Assembly (NCBI GenBank): GCA_017398355.1
Contig: JAFQGD010000007.1
Location: 1 to 60,559 of the forward strand
DNA length: 60,559 nucleotides
From: Akkermansia sp.
Lineage (GTDB): Bacteria; Verrucomicrobiota; Verrucomicrobiia; Verrucomicrobiales; Akkermansiaceae
Direction: 5' to 3'
Under the pieces are notes generated by a model. The model worked only from the letters and a program-made list of their open reading frames with translations, searched no databases and had not been told where the DNA came from. This document shows positions 23,058 through 32,200 of this stretch, piece after piece (position 1 is the first letter of the stretch; each line of letters starts with the position of its first letter). Position numbers and translations under genes: made by a program.

Positions 23058-24797
23058 ATGATATCACAGAAACTTTGGAGGGTTGCATCAATTGTTGTGT
23101 GGATGAGCTGCCAGTCGGCATCTGCACAGGATTTGGCAGACAGGCATCCGTTATACGATTCAGCAAGTCCGCGGCAAGCAGCCCCGGTAAACCAGGCAAA
23201 GCAATTAAAAATTGTCCCAACAACAGAACAGCGGCTGGCGGTCGGCACCTCCTGTAGCAATACAAAAGATGCTCAGCCGGCCGTTCTGCACATGAATGGC
23301 TGGAGGGGGGAACGCTGCAGCGGGCAGCTGGTCATCTCCACCGATGGTGGAGATGCAGCCATCAGCGTGAGCTGCACCCCGTTGAGCAAGGGGGATAAGG
23401 AAATACCCGCCACAGTGCGAATGGTGCGCTACGTGCAAGCAGCCAATACCCACACAGCCGATATCATTGGCAATGAAACACAATGCAACAACCCCGCAGG
23501 CATTCAACGCGCCGTGTGGTACGAGGTGAATGTGCCCCGGGATGCAGAGCCCGGTGTGTACCAAGGTACAGTCACAGCAGAGGCCCCGGGCTGCGAGCCC
23601 GCCAGCCAGCCCATTGTCATCCAGGTGGAACAAGCGAGCCTGCCGGAGCCAAAGGACTGGAAAATCCACTTAGACCTGTGGCAGTACCCGTATTCTGTGG
23701 CTCGCTGGCACGATGTAGAGCCGTGGTCGGAAGAGCATTTTGCCCTCCTGCGCCCGCTCATGAAACGCTTGGCAGAAGCCGGGCAAAAATGTATCACCTG
23801 CACCCTGCTGGATGAAGCGTGGAATGCCCAGACATACGATTGGTACCCCTCGATGGTGCGTTGGGTTCGTGGCAAGGACGGCGTAATGCGCTATGACTAC
23901 TCGGTGCTGGATAAGTGGATTCACTTCATGCATGATGAGATTGGCATCCGCGAGCAAATCAGCTGCTATTCCATGCTCCCATGGCATCTCAGGATTCAGT
24001 ACTATGATGAAGAAACGGGGCAAACAGCCCGGCTGAGTGCCACCCCCGGTAAGCCCGAGTTTGAGGCGCTGTGGGCCCCCTTCCTGCAGGATTTTCACCG
24101 CCACATGCAAGAAAAAGGATGGGCAGAAAAAACCAGCATTGCCATCGACGAGCGCCCGGATTACATGGTGCGCGAGGCCATGCGCTTGGTGCAGGAGAAT
24201 GCACCTTCCTTCCGCATCGCCTCTGCGGTAGACAAGCCCTCCGAACTCACCAAAGAGGTCGACAACATCTCCCCCGTCATCACCCATGCCGGCACCGCCT
24301 TGGGCGATATCCTGCGCCAGCGCAAAGCCGCCGGCAAAATCACCACTTTCTATGTTTGCCTGCACCCCCGTGTGCCAAATACTTTTACCACCTCCTCCCC
24401 GGCAGAATCAGAATGGCTGGGCTTCTTTGCCGCAGCCAACCATCTGGATGGTTTCCTGCGCTGGGCCTACAACGCTTGGAACCGCAACCCCATGCAATGC
24501 ACCGATTTCGGCTCCTGGCCTACGGGAGATTGCTTCCTCGTCTACCCGGGCAACCGCAGCTCTATTCGCTTCGAACGCCTGCGCGACGGTATCGAGGAGT
24601 ACGAAAAAATCACCCTCCTGCGTGCTCGCTCCGGGGAATCCCCCCAGGCAGCAGCAGCCATTGAACTCATGAACTCCCGCTTGGCTGCCATCTTTACAGT
24701 AGAGCGCAGCACAGCCATGCAACATGCACAGGATATTGCCCAAGCCCGCAGCATTGTTGCAGAAACCCTCCGCGCCCTCCCTTCGCAAAACCCATAA
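23058..24797 (+). CDS. Exported GH123 / DUF4091-type glycoside hydrolase
   Basis: A 579-residue protein with a signal peptide (1-23). The N-terminal part (about 50-190) is a beta-sandwich, and the C-terminal part is the DUF4091/GH123 catalytic barrel. The adjacent Asp-Glu pair in SIAIDERPDYM (about residues 359-369) fits the catalytic pair of GH123 enzymes, which remove beta-linked N-acetylgalactosamine by substrate-assisted catalysis. Late motifs FLRWAYNAWNRNP, GDCFLVYPG and RFERLRDGIEEYEKITLL are typical of the family. Substrate is inferred from the family; host glycans or mucin are likely in a gut setting. The predicted mRNA is leaderless. Confidence 0.88.
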   Translation: MISQKLWRVASIVVWMSCQSASAQDLADRHPLYDSASPRQAAPVNQAKQLKIVPTTEQRLAVGTSCSNTKDAQPAVLHMNGWRGERCSGQLVISTDGGDAAISVSCTPLSKGDKEIPATVRMVRYVQAANTHTADIIGNETQCNNPAGIQRAVWYEVNVPRDAEPGVYQGTVTAEAPGCEPASQPIVIQVEQASLPEPKDWKIHLDLWQYPYSVARWHDVEPWSEEHFALLRPLMKRLAEAGQKCITCTLLDEAWNAQTYDWYPSMVRWVRGKDGVMRYDYSVLDKWIHFMHDEIGIREQISCYSMLPWHLRIQYYDEETGQTARLSATPGKPEFEALWAPFLQDFHRHMQEKGWAEKTSIAIDERPDYMVREAMRLVQENAPSFRIASAVDKPSELTKEVDNISPVITHAGTALGDILRQRKAAGKITTFYVCLHPRVPNTFTTSSPAESEWLGFFAAANHLDGFLRWAYNAWNRNPMQCTDFGSWPTGDCFLVYPGNRSSIRFERLRDGIEEYEKITLLRARSGESPQAAAAIELMNSRLAAIFTVERSTAMQHAQDIAQARSIVAETLRALPSQNP

Positions 24798-24812
24798 CTT
24801 CTCCAATCCAAG

Positions 24813-24885
24813 GATGCCACGAGGCATCGCATTTTAAATGCGATAAACTGCGTTCGCTATCAGCGGGATAGGTGAAAGCACCTAT
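24813..24885 (+). other. Cluster of hairpins downstream of the GH123-like gene
   Basis: There are three consecutive inverted repeats: GATGCC/GGCATC (24813-24828), GCATTT/AAATGC (24829-24841) and ATAGGTG/CACCTAT (24868-24885). None is followed by a T-run. It could be a structured 3' UTR, or the structured leader of the broken gene that begins at 24908. Confidence 0.5.
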
Positions 24886-24907
24886 TCAAGCGCAACCTCT
24901 TACTCAC

Positions 24908-25290
24908 ATGAAAAAGACTCTGATAACCATCATGGCTTATCGGGCGTAGCTGCGGCAGATACGCTGACGACGGGCAATGTAACCGCTTGGGCAAAAAAGG
25001 AGAACAGCGAGTTTCTCACTTCTGTCAATGTAAACTCCACCACCAATGCGGATGGTTCCATCACGCTTAGCGGTATTGTGGCAGCTGTAGACCCCGTGGG
25101 TACATTTGCATACCAAACGGGGGAAGGGAATCGTACTGTTAGGTTCATACTGGAGCAACGCTAACCTCAAAGGTACTTTAGGTAGCATCGATACGCTTAC
25201 CTTGAGCGCCGATGATAGCAAGCTAAAAAACGAAACTGAAGCAATTTTTGGCTCGCTACATACATCTTTTGCACTTGACGCGGAGTCAGC
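24908..25290 (+). pseudogene. Remnant of an exported protein gene
   Basis: The ATG at 24908 opens a signal peptide (MKKTLITIMA) that falls out of frame at 24935-24937. One frame over it continues as LSGVAAADTLTTGNVTAW up to a stop at 25162. A third frame then carries GSYWSNANLKGTLGSIDTLT and onwards. Together they read as the start of a secreted, Ser/Thr/Asn-rich beta protein, perhaps of autotransporter type, broken by at least two frameshifts and lacking its C-terminus. The family assignment is tentative. The nusA promoter lies in its last bases. Confidence 0.65.
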
Positions 25291-25303
25291 TAGATGCTAT
25301 ATT
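25275..25303 (+). promoter_or_regulatory. Probable nusA operon promoter
   Basis: TTGACG (25275-25280), 17-bp spacer, TATATT (25298-25303). The predicted start near 25310 gives a leader of about 97 nt that includes the terminator at 25338-25362. Confidence 0.65.
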
Positions 25304-25337
25304 ACGCGCGTACAAGTTCCGGTCTACGAAGATTGGG

Positions 25338-25362
25338 GCGGGTCTGGGACCCGCTCTTTTTT
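25338..25362 (+). terminator. Intrinsic terminator in the nusA leader (possible attenuator)
   Basis: Stem GCGGGTC (25338-25344), loop TGG, GACCCGC (25348-25354), then seven T (25356-25362). It sits between the promoter at 25275-25303 and the nusA start at 25407. It would either end the transcript of the preceding relic or attenuate the nusA operon. Confidence 0.75.
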
Positions 25363-25406
25363 TGTAGGTCTACCATCAAGCAAACGCAAATACATCCAAG
25401 CAAACC

Positions 25407-26696
25407 ATGGCCACCACCGATATCTCCGCTCTGATAGACTACTATGTGCGCGAAAAAGAACTGACACGCGAGCACGTCATCCATGCGCTCGAAGCCTCGT
25501 TCCTGACGGCATATTCCAAGATGGTACCGGGAGCAGACCGCATTCACGGGCTGCGCGCCGTCATCAATCCGCAAAAGGGCACAGTCAAAATCAAGGCCGC
25601 CATGGTGGTGACCCCGGATGAGGAAGTAGCAGATCCTTTCAACGAAATCAAGCTTTCCGTAGCACAGGCCATTGGCGCCCGCAGCGGCAAGGAACTGCAG
25701 GCCGGTGATACAATGACGGTGAACATCACGCCCAAAGATTTCGGCCGCATTGCCGTACAAACTGCCCGCCAGACCATGCAGCAGCGCATCCGCAAGGCTG
25801 AGCAGGAAATGCTGGCCGATGCTTTCAAAGACCGTGTGGGCGAAGTGGTAACCGGCACGGTGCGCCGCTATGAAAAGGGCGATGTGATTGTGGAAGTAGA
25901 GCGCTTTGAAGGCTTGGTGCCGCAGCGTCAGCGCATCCCCGGTGAGGAATACGCCGCCGGAGACCAGATGCGATTCTACATTGTAGAAGTGCGAGACGGA
26001 GCCCGTGGCAACGAGCTGATACTCTCCCGCAGCCACCCCAACTTGGTGCGCCGCCTCTTCGAGAACGAAGTCATTGAGATTGCAGAAAACACCGTAGAAA
26101 TCGTGAATATCGTGCGCGATGCCGGCTACCGCACCAAGCTCATTGTGAAGAGCAATGATGAAAACGTAGACCCCATCGGAGCCTGCGTAGGCATGCGTGG
26201 CGCTCGCGTCAAGAACGTCGTCAACGAACTCAACCACGAGAAAATTGACATTCTGGAGTACACGGATGACAAGGCTATCATGGTGCAGGAGTCTTTGTCA
26301 CCCATTGAGCCGGTGAAGATTACGGTAGACAACGCCGGCCGCGTGGTAACCGTCTATGTGGCAGATGACAAAGCCGCTGCCAAGGCCAAAGGCCGCCGTG
26401 GTCAGAATGTGCGCCTCACCGCACGTCTTATCTCCGCCCCCGGCGACCGCTGGGATGTGCGCGTAGAACCCTACAACAGCGACACAACGGCCCAGACGCA
26501 TGCCCGCGAAGGAGCCAATGAATTGGTGAATGTGCTGGGCATCACCCCGGAACTGGCAGCTGCCATGATTGCGTGCGGTTTCACCACAGTACAAGGCATT
26601 GCCGCTTTCGGTGTGCAGGCAGAAGACTTGGTAGAAGCACTCGGAATTGACGCTGACTTGGCACAAGATATCATCACAAAGGCACAAAACGCCTAA
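25407..26696 (+). CDS. nusA: Transcription termination/antitermination factor NusA
   Basis: A 429-residue NusA, which binds RNA polymerase and modulates pausing, termination and antitermination. The order is as expected: N-terminal polymerase-binding domain (1-130, with ALEASFLTAYSKM), S1 domain (about 140-205, VGEVVTGTVRRYEKGDVIVEVE), KH domains (about 210-350, PIGACVGMRGARVKNVVNEL and GRRGQNVRLTARLI), and a C-terminal helix-hairpin-helix segment (LGITPELAAAMIACGF). The usual upstream neighbour rimP is absent; a broken exported-protein gene lies there instead. infB follows 32 nt downstream. A terminator in its leader suggests feedback control. Confidence 0.97.
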   Translation: MATTDISALIDYYVREKELTREHVIHALEASFLTAYSKMVPGADRIHGLRAVINPQKGTVKIKAAMVVTPDEEVADPFNEIKLSVAQAIGARSGKELQAGDTMTVNITPKDFGRIAVQTARQTMQQRIRKAEQEMLADAFKDRVGEVVTGTVRRYEKGDVIVEVERFEGLVPQRQRIPGEEYAAGDQMRFYIVEVRDGARGNELILSRSHPNLVRRLFENEVIEIAENTVEIVNIVRDAGYRTKLIVKSNDENVDPIGACVGMRGARVKNVVNELNHEKIDILEYTDDKAIMVQESLSPIEPVKITVDNAGRVVTVYVADDKAAAKAKGRRGQNVRLTARLISAPGDRWDVRVEPYNSDTTAQTHAREGANELVNVLGITPELAAAMIACGFTTVQGIAAFGVQAEDLVEALGIDADLAQDIITKAQNA

Positions 26697-26728
26697 ACGC
26701 ACCCCCAACATAACCCAAAGAATCTCAC

Positions 26729-28819
26729 ATGCCTACCAACAACGACGATAAAAAGCACGAAGTGCTCGATTTGATTGGCGGCTCTAAGAAAAAGAAGAGC
26801 GTACCCGCCAAGGAGGCAGCACCCACCAAAAAGGAGGCCAAGCCTGCCCCCAAGAAAGCAACCCTCGATTTGCTGACCCCGCAGAAGAAGCGACCGGCCA
26901 AGGTGGCAGCACCGGCTCCGGCCGAGCCTGCTCCGGCACCGGCTCCCAAAGCTGCACCGGCACCCAAGGCCGAGCCCACACCGGCTCCGGTTCCCGCAAC
27001 CAAGCCCGCACCCGTTGCAGCACCCGCAGCCGGCAGCATCATCAACGTGAAGGCCCCCATCACGGTAGCGGAATTGGCGCAGCACATGGCTCTCAAACCC
27101 TTCAAGCTCATTGCAGATTTGCTGCCCATGGGCGTATTCGCCAATCCCGGCACCTCGCTGGATAGCGACCAAGTGGCGGCCCTCTGCGAAAAGCACGGCT
27201 TTGCCTACGAGCGCGTGAAGCGCGAAAAGGGAGCTGGCGTGAAAGCCCCGGTAGAAGTGGTGAAAGAACCCGAAGCCGTGGCCGTGGAAGAAGAGCCGGA
27301 GGATGTGCTGAAACTGCGCACCCCCATCATCACCGTCATGGGCCATGTAGACCATGGCAAGACATCCCTGCTGGACTACATACGCCGCACCAAGGTGGTA
27401 TCCGGTGAGGCCGGTGGCATCACCCAGCACATCGGTGCATACACGGTAGAGCACGACAACAACACCCTCACCTTCATTGACACCCCCGGCCACGCTATTT
27501 TCACAGAAATGCGCGCCCGCGGTGCCGACGTGACGGACATTGTGGTGCTGGTGGTGGCTGCCAATGACGGTATTATGCCGCAGACCCGTGAGGCCATCAT
27601 GCACGCCAAGGCCGCAGAAAAAACCATCATCGTGGCCGTGAACAAGTGTGATTTGCCCGCTGCCGACCCGGTACGCGTGCGCACGCAGTTGATGGAAGAA
27701 GGACTCATGCCCACAGACTTCGGTGGCGATATTGAATGCGTCAACGTCTCTGCCCACACGGGCGACGGCATTGATGAGCTGCTGGACCTTCTCTGCCTGC
27801 AGGCAGAAGTCTTGGAGCTCAAAGCCAACCCCAAAGCCAACTGCCGCGCCTCCATCATCGAGGCCCGCATGGAACAGGGCAAGGGCAGCTCTGCCACAGT
27901 CATCGTGCAAAGCGGCACCCTCAAGGTAGGTATGCCCTTCATCTGTGGTCCCTTCTCCGGCAAGATTAAGACCCTCTTTGATGACCGCGGCAAGGCCATC
28001 AAGAAAGTGACCCCCGGCATGCCCGCAGAAATCTCCGGGTTCCTGGAAACACCGAACGTGGGTGATGAGCTCGTAGAAATGGAAAACGAGCGCGCTGCTC
28101 GCAAGCTCTCTGCCGAACGCCAGGAAGCCTTGCGCCAAGAACGCTTGGCCGCGCCCAAGCGCTCCCGCATGGAAGACATCCTCGCCATGATGGGAGATGG
28201 CAACCAGAAGGCTGTACTGAAGCTCTACCTCAAGGGAGACGTGCAAGGCTCCGTAGAAGCCATCAAGAAAGCCATCATGGATATCGAGAGCGACAAGGTA
28301 GAGTGCCAATTCATTGGTGCCGCCGCCGGTCCCATCTCCGAGAACGACGTACTGCTTGCCTCCTCCTCCGATGCCGTCATTTTGGGCTTCAACGTGAAGG
28401 TGGAAAGCAACGCGGTGAAGACCGTGAAGCGAGAGGGCGTTCAGGTCAAGATATACTCTATTGTATATGAATTGATTGACCAGGTAAAAGACGCCATGCT
28501 GGGCTTGCTGGAACCGGAAACCCGCGAGACAGTGCTTGGCCATGCCGAAATCAGACAGGTATTTAAATTGAACAAAGGCAAAGCTGCGGGGTCTTATGTA
28601 TCGGATGGCAAGATGCTGCGCACCGCCGAAGCCCGTGTTCTGCGCGATGGCCAAGTCGTGTTCGACGGCAAGATGTCGACCCTGCGCCGCTTCCAAGATG
28701 AAGTGGAAGAGGTCAAGAGTGGTCTGGAATGCGGTATCCGCTTGGCAGATTACAACGACTACGAAGAGGGTGATATCATCGAATGCTATACCCTCGAAAA
28801 AATCAAGCAAACACTCTAA
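26729..28819 (+). CDS. infB: Translation initiation factor IF-2
   Basis: A 696-residue IF-2, the GTPase that brings initiator tRNA to the ribosome and promotes subunit joining. The N-terminal 105 residues are a Lys/Ala/Pro low-complexity tail. The IF2_N motif (ITVAELAQHMALKPFKLIADL) follows at about 111-160, then the G domain with G1 GHVDHGKT (205-212), DTPGHAIFTEMRARGA and NKCD. Domain II (SRMEDILAMMGD, LKGDVQGSVEAI) and the C-terminal tRNA-binding domain complete it. The long reverse-strand frame over this gene is a codon-bias shadow. It lies between nusA and rbfA in the conserved order. Confidence 0.98.
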   Translation: MPTNNDDKKHEVLDLIGGSKKKKSVPAKEAAPTKKEAKPAPKKATLDLLTPQKKRPAKVAAPAPAEPAPAPAPKAAPAPKAEPTPAPVPATKPAPVAAPAAGSIINVKAPITVAELAQHMALKPFKLIADLLPMGVFANPGTSLDSDQVAALCEKHGFAYERVKREKGAGVKAPVEVVKEPEAVAVEEEPEDVLKLRTPIITVMGHVDHGKTSLLDYIRRTKVVSGEAGGITQHIGAYTVEHDNNTLTFIDTPGHAIFTEMRARGADVTDIVVLVVAANDGIMPQTREAIMHAKAAEKTIIVAVNKCDLPAADPVRVRTQLMEEGLMPTDFGGDIECVNVSAHTGDGIDELLDLLCLQAEVLELKANPKANCRASIIEARMEQGKGSSATVIVQSGTLKVGMPFICGPFSGKIKTLFDDRGKAIKKVTPGMPAEISGFLETPNVGDELVEMENERAARKLSAERQEALRQERLAAPKRSRMEDILAMMGDGNQKAVLKLYLKGDVQGSVEAIKKAIMDIESDKVECQFIGAAAGPISENDVLLASSSDAVILGFNVKVESNAVKTVKREGVQVKIYSIVYELIDQVKDAMLGLLEPETRETVLGHAEIRQVFKLNKGKAAGSYVSDGKMLRTAEARVLRDGQVVFDGKMSTLRRFQDEVEEVKSGLECGIRLADYNDYEEGDIIECYTLEKIKQTL

Positions 28820-28828
28820 TCCCTCCCT

Positions 28829-29215
28829 ATGCCCGCACGCCGCTTAGACAAGGTAAACGAACTGATGAAACGGGAAATAGGCTCCTTTGTGCAAAAGGAG
28901 TTTGAATGGCCCGGCACCATCGTCTCCATCCTGGATGTCGAAATTACAGAAGACCTCAAGGAAGGCAAGGTCTGGGTCGGCGTGGTGGGGCGTATGGCCC
29001 CGGCTCAAGTGGTAGATAAGCTGAACCGCAACCGTGGCAACATCCAGAAGGCGGTAAGCCGTCGCGTGGTGCTGCGCAATACACCACGGCTCAGCTTCCG
29101 CCATGATAATTCGGCACAGCGAGGGGTAGACTTGGTGAACCTGCTGGATGACATTGAGCAGAACTTACCCAAAGCCCCTCCCCTGCCGGAAGGGGAAAGC
29201 GACCCGGAAATCTGA
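28829..29215 (+). CDS. rbfA: Ribosome-binding factor A
   Basis: A 128-residue RbfA, a KH-fold protein needed for late 30S maturation and cold adaptation. The family motifs are visible: RLDKVNELMKREIGSFVQKE at the N-terminus, VSILDVEITEDLKEGKVWV in the centre, and TPRLSFRHDNSAQRGVDLVNLL near the end, with the short acidic tail EGESDPEI. It starts 9 nt after infB, as in many bacteria. The usual truB does not follow; a giant AsmA-like gene does. Confidence 0.96.
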   Translation: MPARRLDKVNELMKREIGSFVQKEFEWPGTIVSILDVEITEDLKEGKVWVGVVGRMAPAQVVDKLNRNRGNIQKAVSRRVVLRNTPRLSFRHDNSAQRGVDLVNLLDDIEQNLPKAPPLPEGESDPEI

Positions 29216-29238
29216 CTTTTTAGCCGAGGGTACAAAAC

Positions 29239-32200
29239 ATGGCGCACAAGCTCACCATCAGACGAGTTGGAGGTTGTCTACCGGCTCTCAGTCTGGTGGT
29301 TGTTTTGTTGCTTTGTATCACGATTGGTTGGCTTTCTATCGCCGGGTTGCCACACGATGCCCTGCGCTACATTGAAAAAGAGCTCGCAGCCCAAGGTGTA
29401 CATCTGAAACTTGATGCGCTCAAACTGGAGCCCAGCCGCGGGCTTGCTTTCCGTGCAGAGGGAATCCGTTTTTACCCAACGGCAGATGCCCCTGCTCCGC
29501 TGGCACAAGCAGATAGTTTTTCCATAGGCATCAATGCCTCTCGCCTGCTGACGGGGGTGCTAAGCGCAGACACCTTGCACCTGCGTAACGGCGCCATACA
29601 ACTCCCCACACAGCAGACAAATGGTGAAAAACTGAGCATCGACAAGATCGATATATCCACCCGGCTGACGCGGCGTCAGATTGCGCGACTCACCTCTGCC
29701 AGCTTGCGGCTGGAAGGCATCCCCATTCGGCTGCGGGGGGCATACGATTTGAAAGCCCTTCTCGCATCTGCCAAGGAGCACCCCCAAGATGAAACGGATG
29801 AGACGGATTTCGACCTCCAACAGATTCTTCAGGAATACACTCCCATCTTTGATGGGATATACCGCTACATTACTGAACAAAAGTGGACGGCGGAGGAGGC
29901 CCCCAACTTAGAGCTCCAACTACACGCAGCCGGGAAAAAGCCCTATTATTCCTTCAAGCTCTCCATCCCCCGCTACGATTGGAAGCAATTTCACTTTCGC
30001 CAAGCTACGGCAGACTTCACATACAGGGATGACACTATCACCATCAATTCCCTGCGTTTCAATACCGTAGACCCGCATTCAACCGCCTCTCTGCAAGCCG
30101 GTTTCTCTATACCGGACAAAAATCTCTCCTTCACACTGGAAAGCAATGCAGATTTTCTCAACATGGTGCAACCGTTCGTGGGTGAAGAAACGGCGCAGAT
30201 TTTACAAAAGTTCTCACACCCGGCAGAAAAAGCACCCGGCATTAAATTGAGCGGAGATATTGTTTTTGCAGAGAACTGGGTACCGGAGCAAGCCCGTGTA
30301 CGCGGTAGCATGACCATTGAGGAATTGTCCGTAGGATCTGGCAAGATAGATAAGATGGATTTATCTTTCCTCTACAACAACGGCGATTTCAACATCGACA
30401 AATTAGCACTGAGTCTTCCCTCCGGCTCTGCCAAATTGTCTGCTGCCGCCCAGCGAGGGAAAGGAGAGGCAGACGCACACGCTGATTTGAATGTGGGTGA
30501 GCTGCTGCACCTTATCAATCAATTTACCGGAGAGCCCATTACCCTGCCGGAGGGAATGCAGCTACACGGCAACATCAAAATAACGGCCCAAGCAAAGCTG
30601 ACCACCCTTCCCCTCAATGCTTCCCAAGAAGAGTGGGAAAACTTTGTCCCCTCATGCAGCCATCTGAATCTTCAGCTCTGCACGGATAAAATCACTTACA
30701 AGAACTATTCTATCACAACGCCCTGCATTGAACTGAGAGCCGAAGACATCTCCCAAGGACACAACAAGATGCCGGAAAGCATCAAAACAGCCAAGCTGAA
30801 CTGCAAGGCGGAAGAAGTACTCATAGCAGGGGAAAACAATGCGGCTACCCGCTTCCGACAATTTGCGTTGCAGCTGGATTGTGACTCCCTCTCGCTGAAG
30901 GAGAACAAGCCACAAATAGAGCAACTGCACCTCCAAGCATCTCTACAGAACTTAGAAAGTGGCGCTTGGGTTGTATCTGATATCTCGATACCTCGTATCA
31001 ATCTCCGGGGTATCACCCCACAAGATGATGCACTGAAACTTTTCAAAACGGCAGAATTGCAAGCAATCATCGGCAACATTACTCACGAAAACCAATCACT
31101 GGGCAAAGCGGAGTTTGATTGCACCTTGCCCGAGTTCGGCAGAGGTATCGCCAAAGCCGTATTGGAGAATGAAAAAGGCAGCAAACTGCGGCTTTCTACC
31201 ACCACGGACTGGAACACCCCCGAAAAATTGGTCTTCAACGATATAAGGCTTCATGCTCCGGTGGCGGATTTTGCACCGCTTATTGAGCATTTCGGCATTG
31301 TTTCCGCAGATTTTGAGCTCCCCCGAAGAATAAGTGCAGAGGGAGCTTTTACATGGGATACCAGCAAAGGGGTACTGGATGCCGCGCAGGTAAAGCTGGA
31401 AATCCCCGAGCTGGTGCGTACACCACACAAGCTGGTTCCGTTCCGAGGTTTGCGTATTCCCATTGGGTTGCAAGCAGACGCACACCTGCATACGGCAGAG
31501 GATGGGGGCATTTCCTACGAGGCGGATTTGTACGTCACGCACAAAACCGGAGAATTCCGTGGCAAGGCCGCCGGCAACACAGAAAGCCATGTACATGTAA
31601 CCGGCAACAACACCATCCGCGCAGATGTTATCGACCGACTCATCGATAATGAAGATGCCCATGGCATCATCCGTGATTTCCGCTTCTCCCCCCGCAGCCG
31701 CAATACCATCACCAACATTGATACCTTGGTGCGCTATGATAACGGAACAATTGTAAAATCCCACTGCGATGCTCTCTTGGAGCACACGGAATACCTCATG
31801 TGCGCCATTGAAGAACGCCCGGATAAAACCGAACACCTGCGCACAGACTTGGGCAGCAACCCGTACAGCTACGCCAAACGAGCCACCTGTGGGGTGGATG
31901 TAGATGTACGGTTGGATAGTGTCGATGCCCAAGGCAAGAAGCTCAAGGACAAAATCTGTATCACCCTCACCAATCCGCGACTCATCTACGACAACGGTCC
32001 TTGGCTCCGCCGCCAAAAGTTCGCCACCGGCACAGCTGAAACAACATTGGGCGGGGATGCAGTCATCATTGATGTAGAAAATAGTTTTGTGGAGCTAGTG
32101 AATGTGAGTGGAACCGTGTACCCGGCATACTCCATTGGTATGTTCTATGCGGACATTCAGCACTTCATGGCTGACATTGTTTTGCCGAATCCGGCCCAAG

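Noticed and set aside
26693..28810. 705-codon reverse-strand frame over infB
   Set aside because: It is a shadow of strong third-position codon bias in infB; its translation is His/Gly/Leu-rich without motifs.
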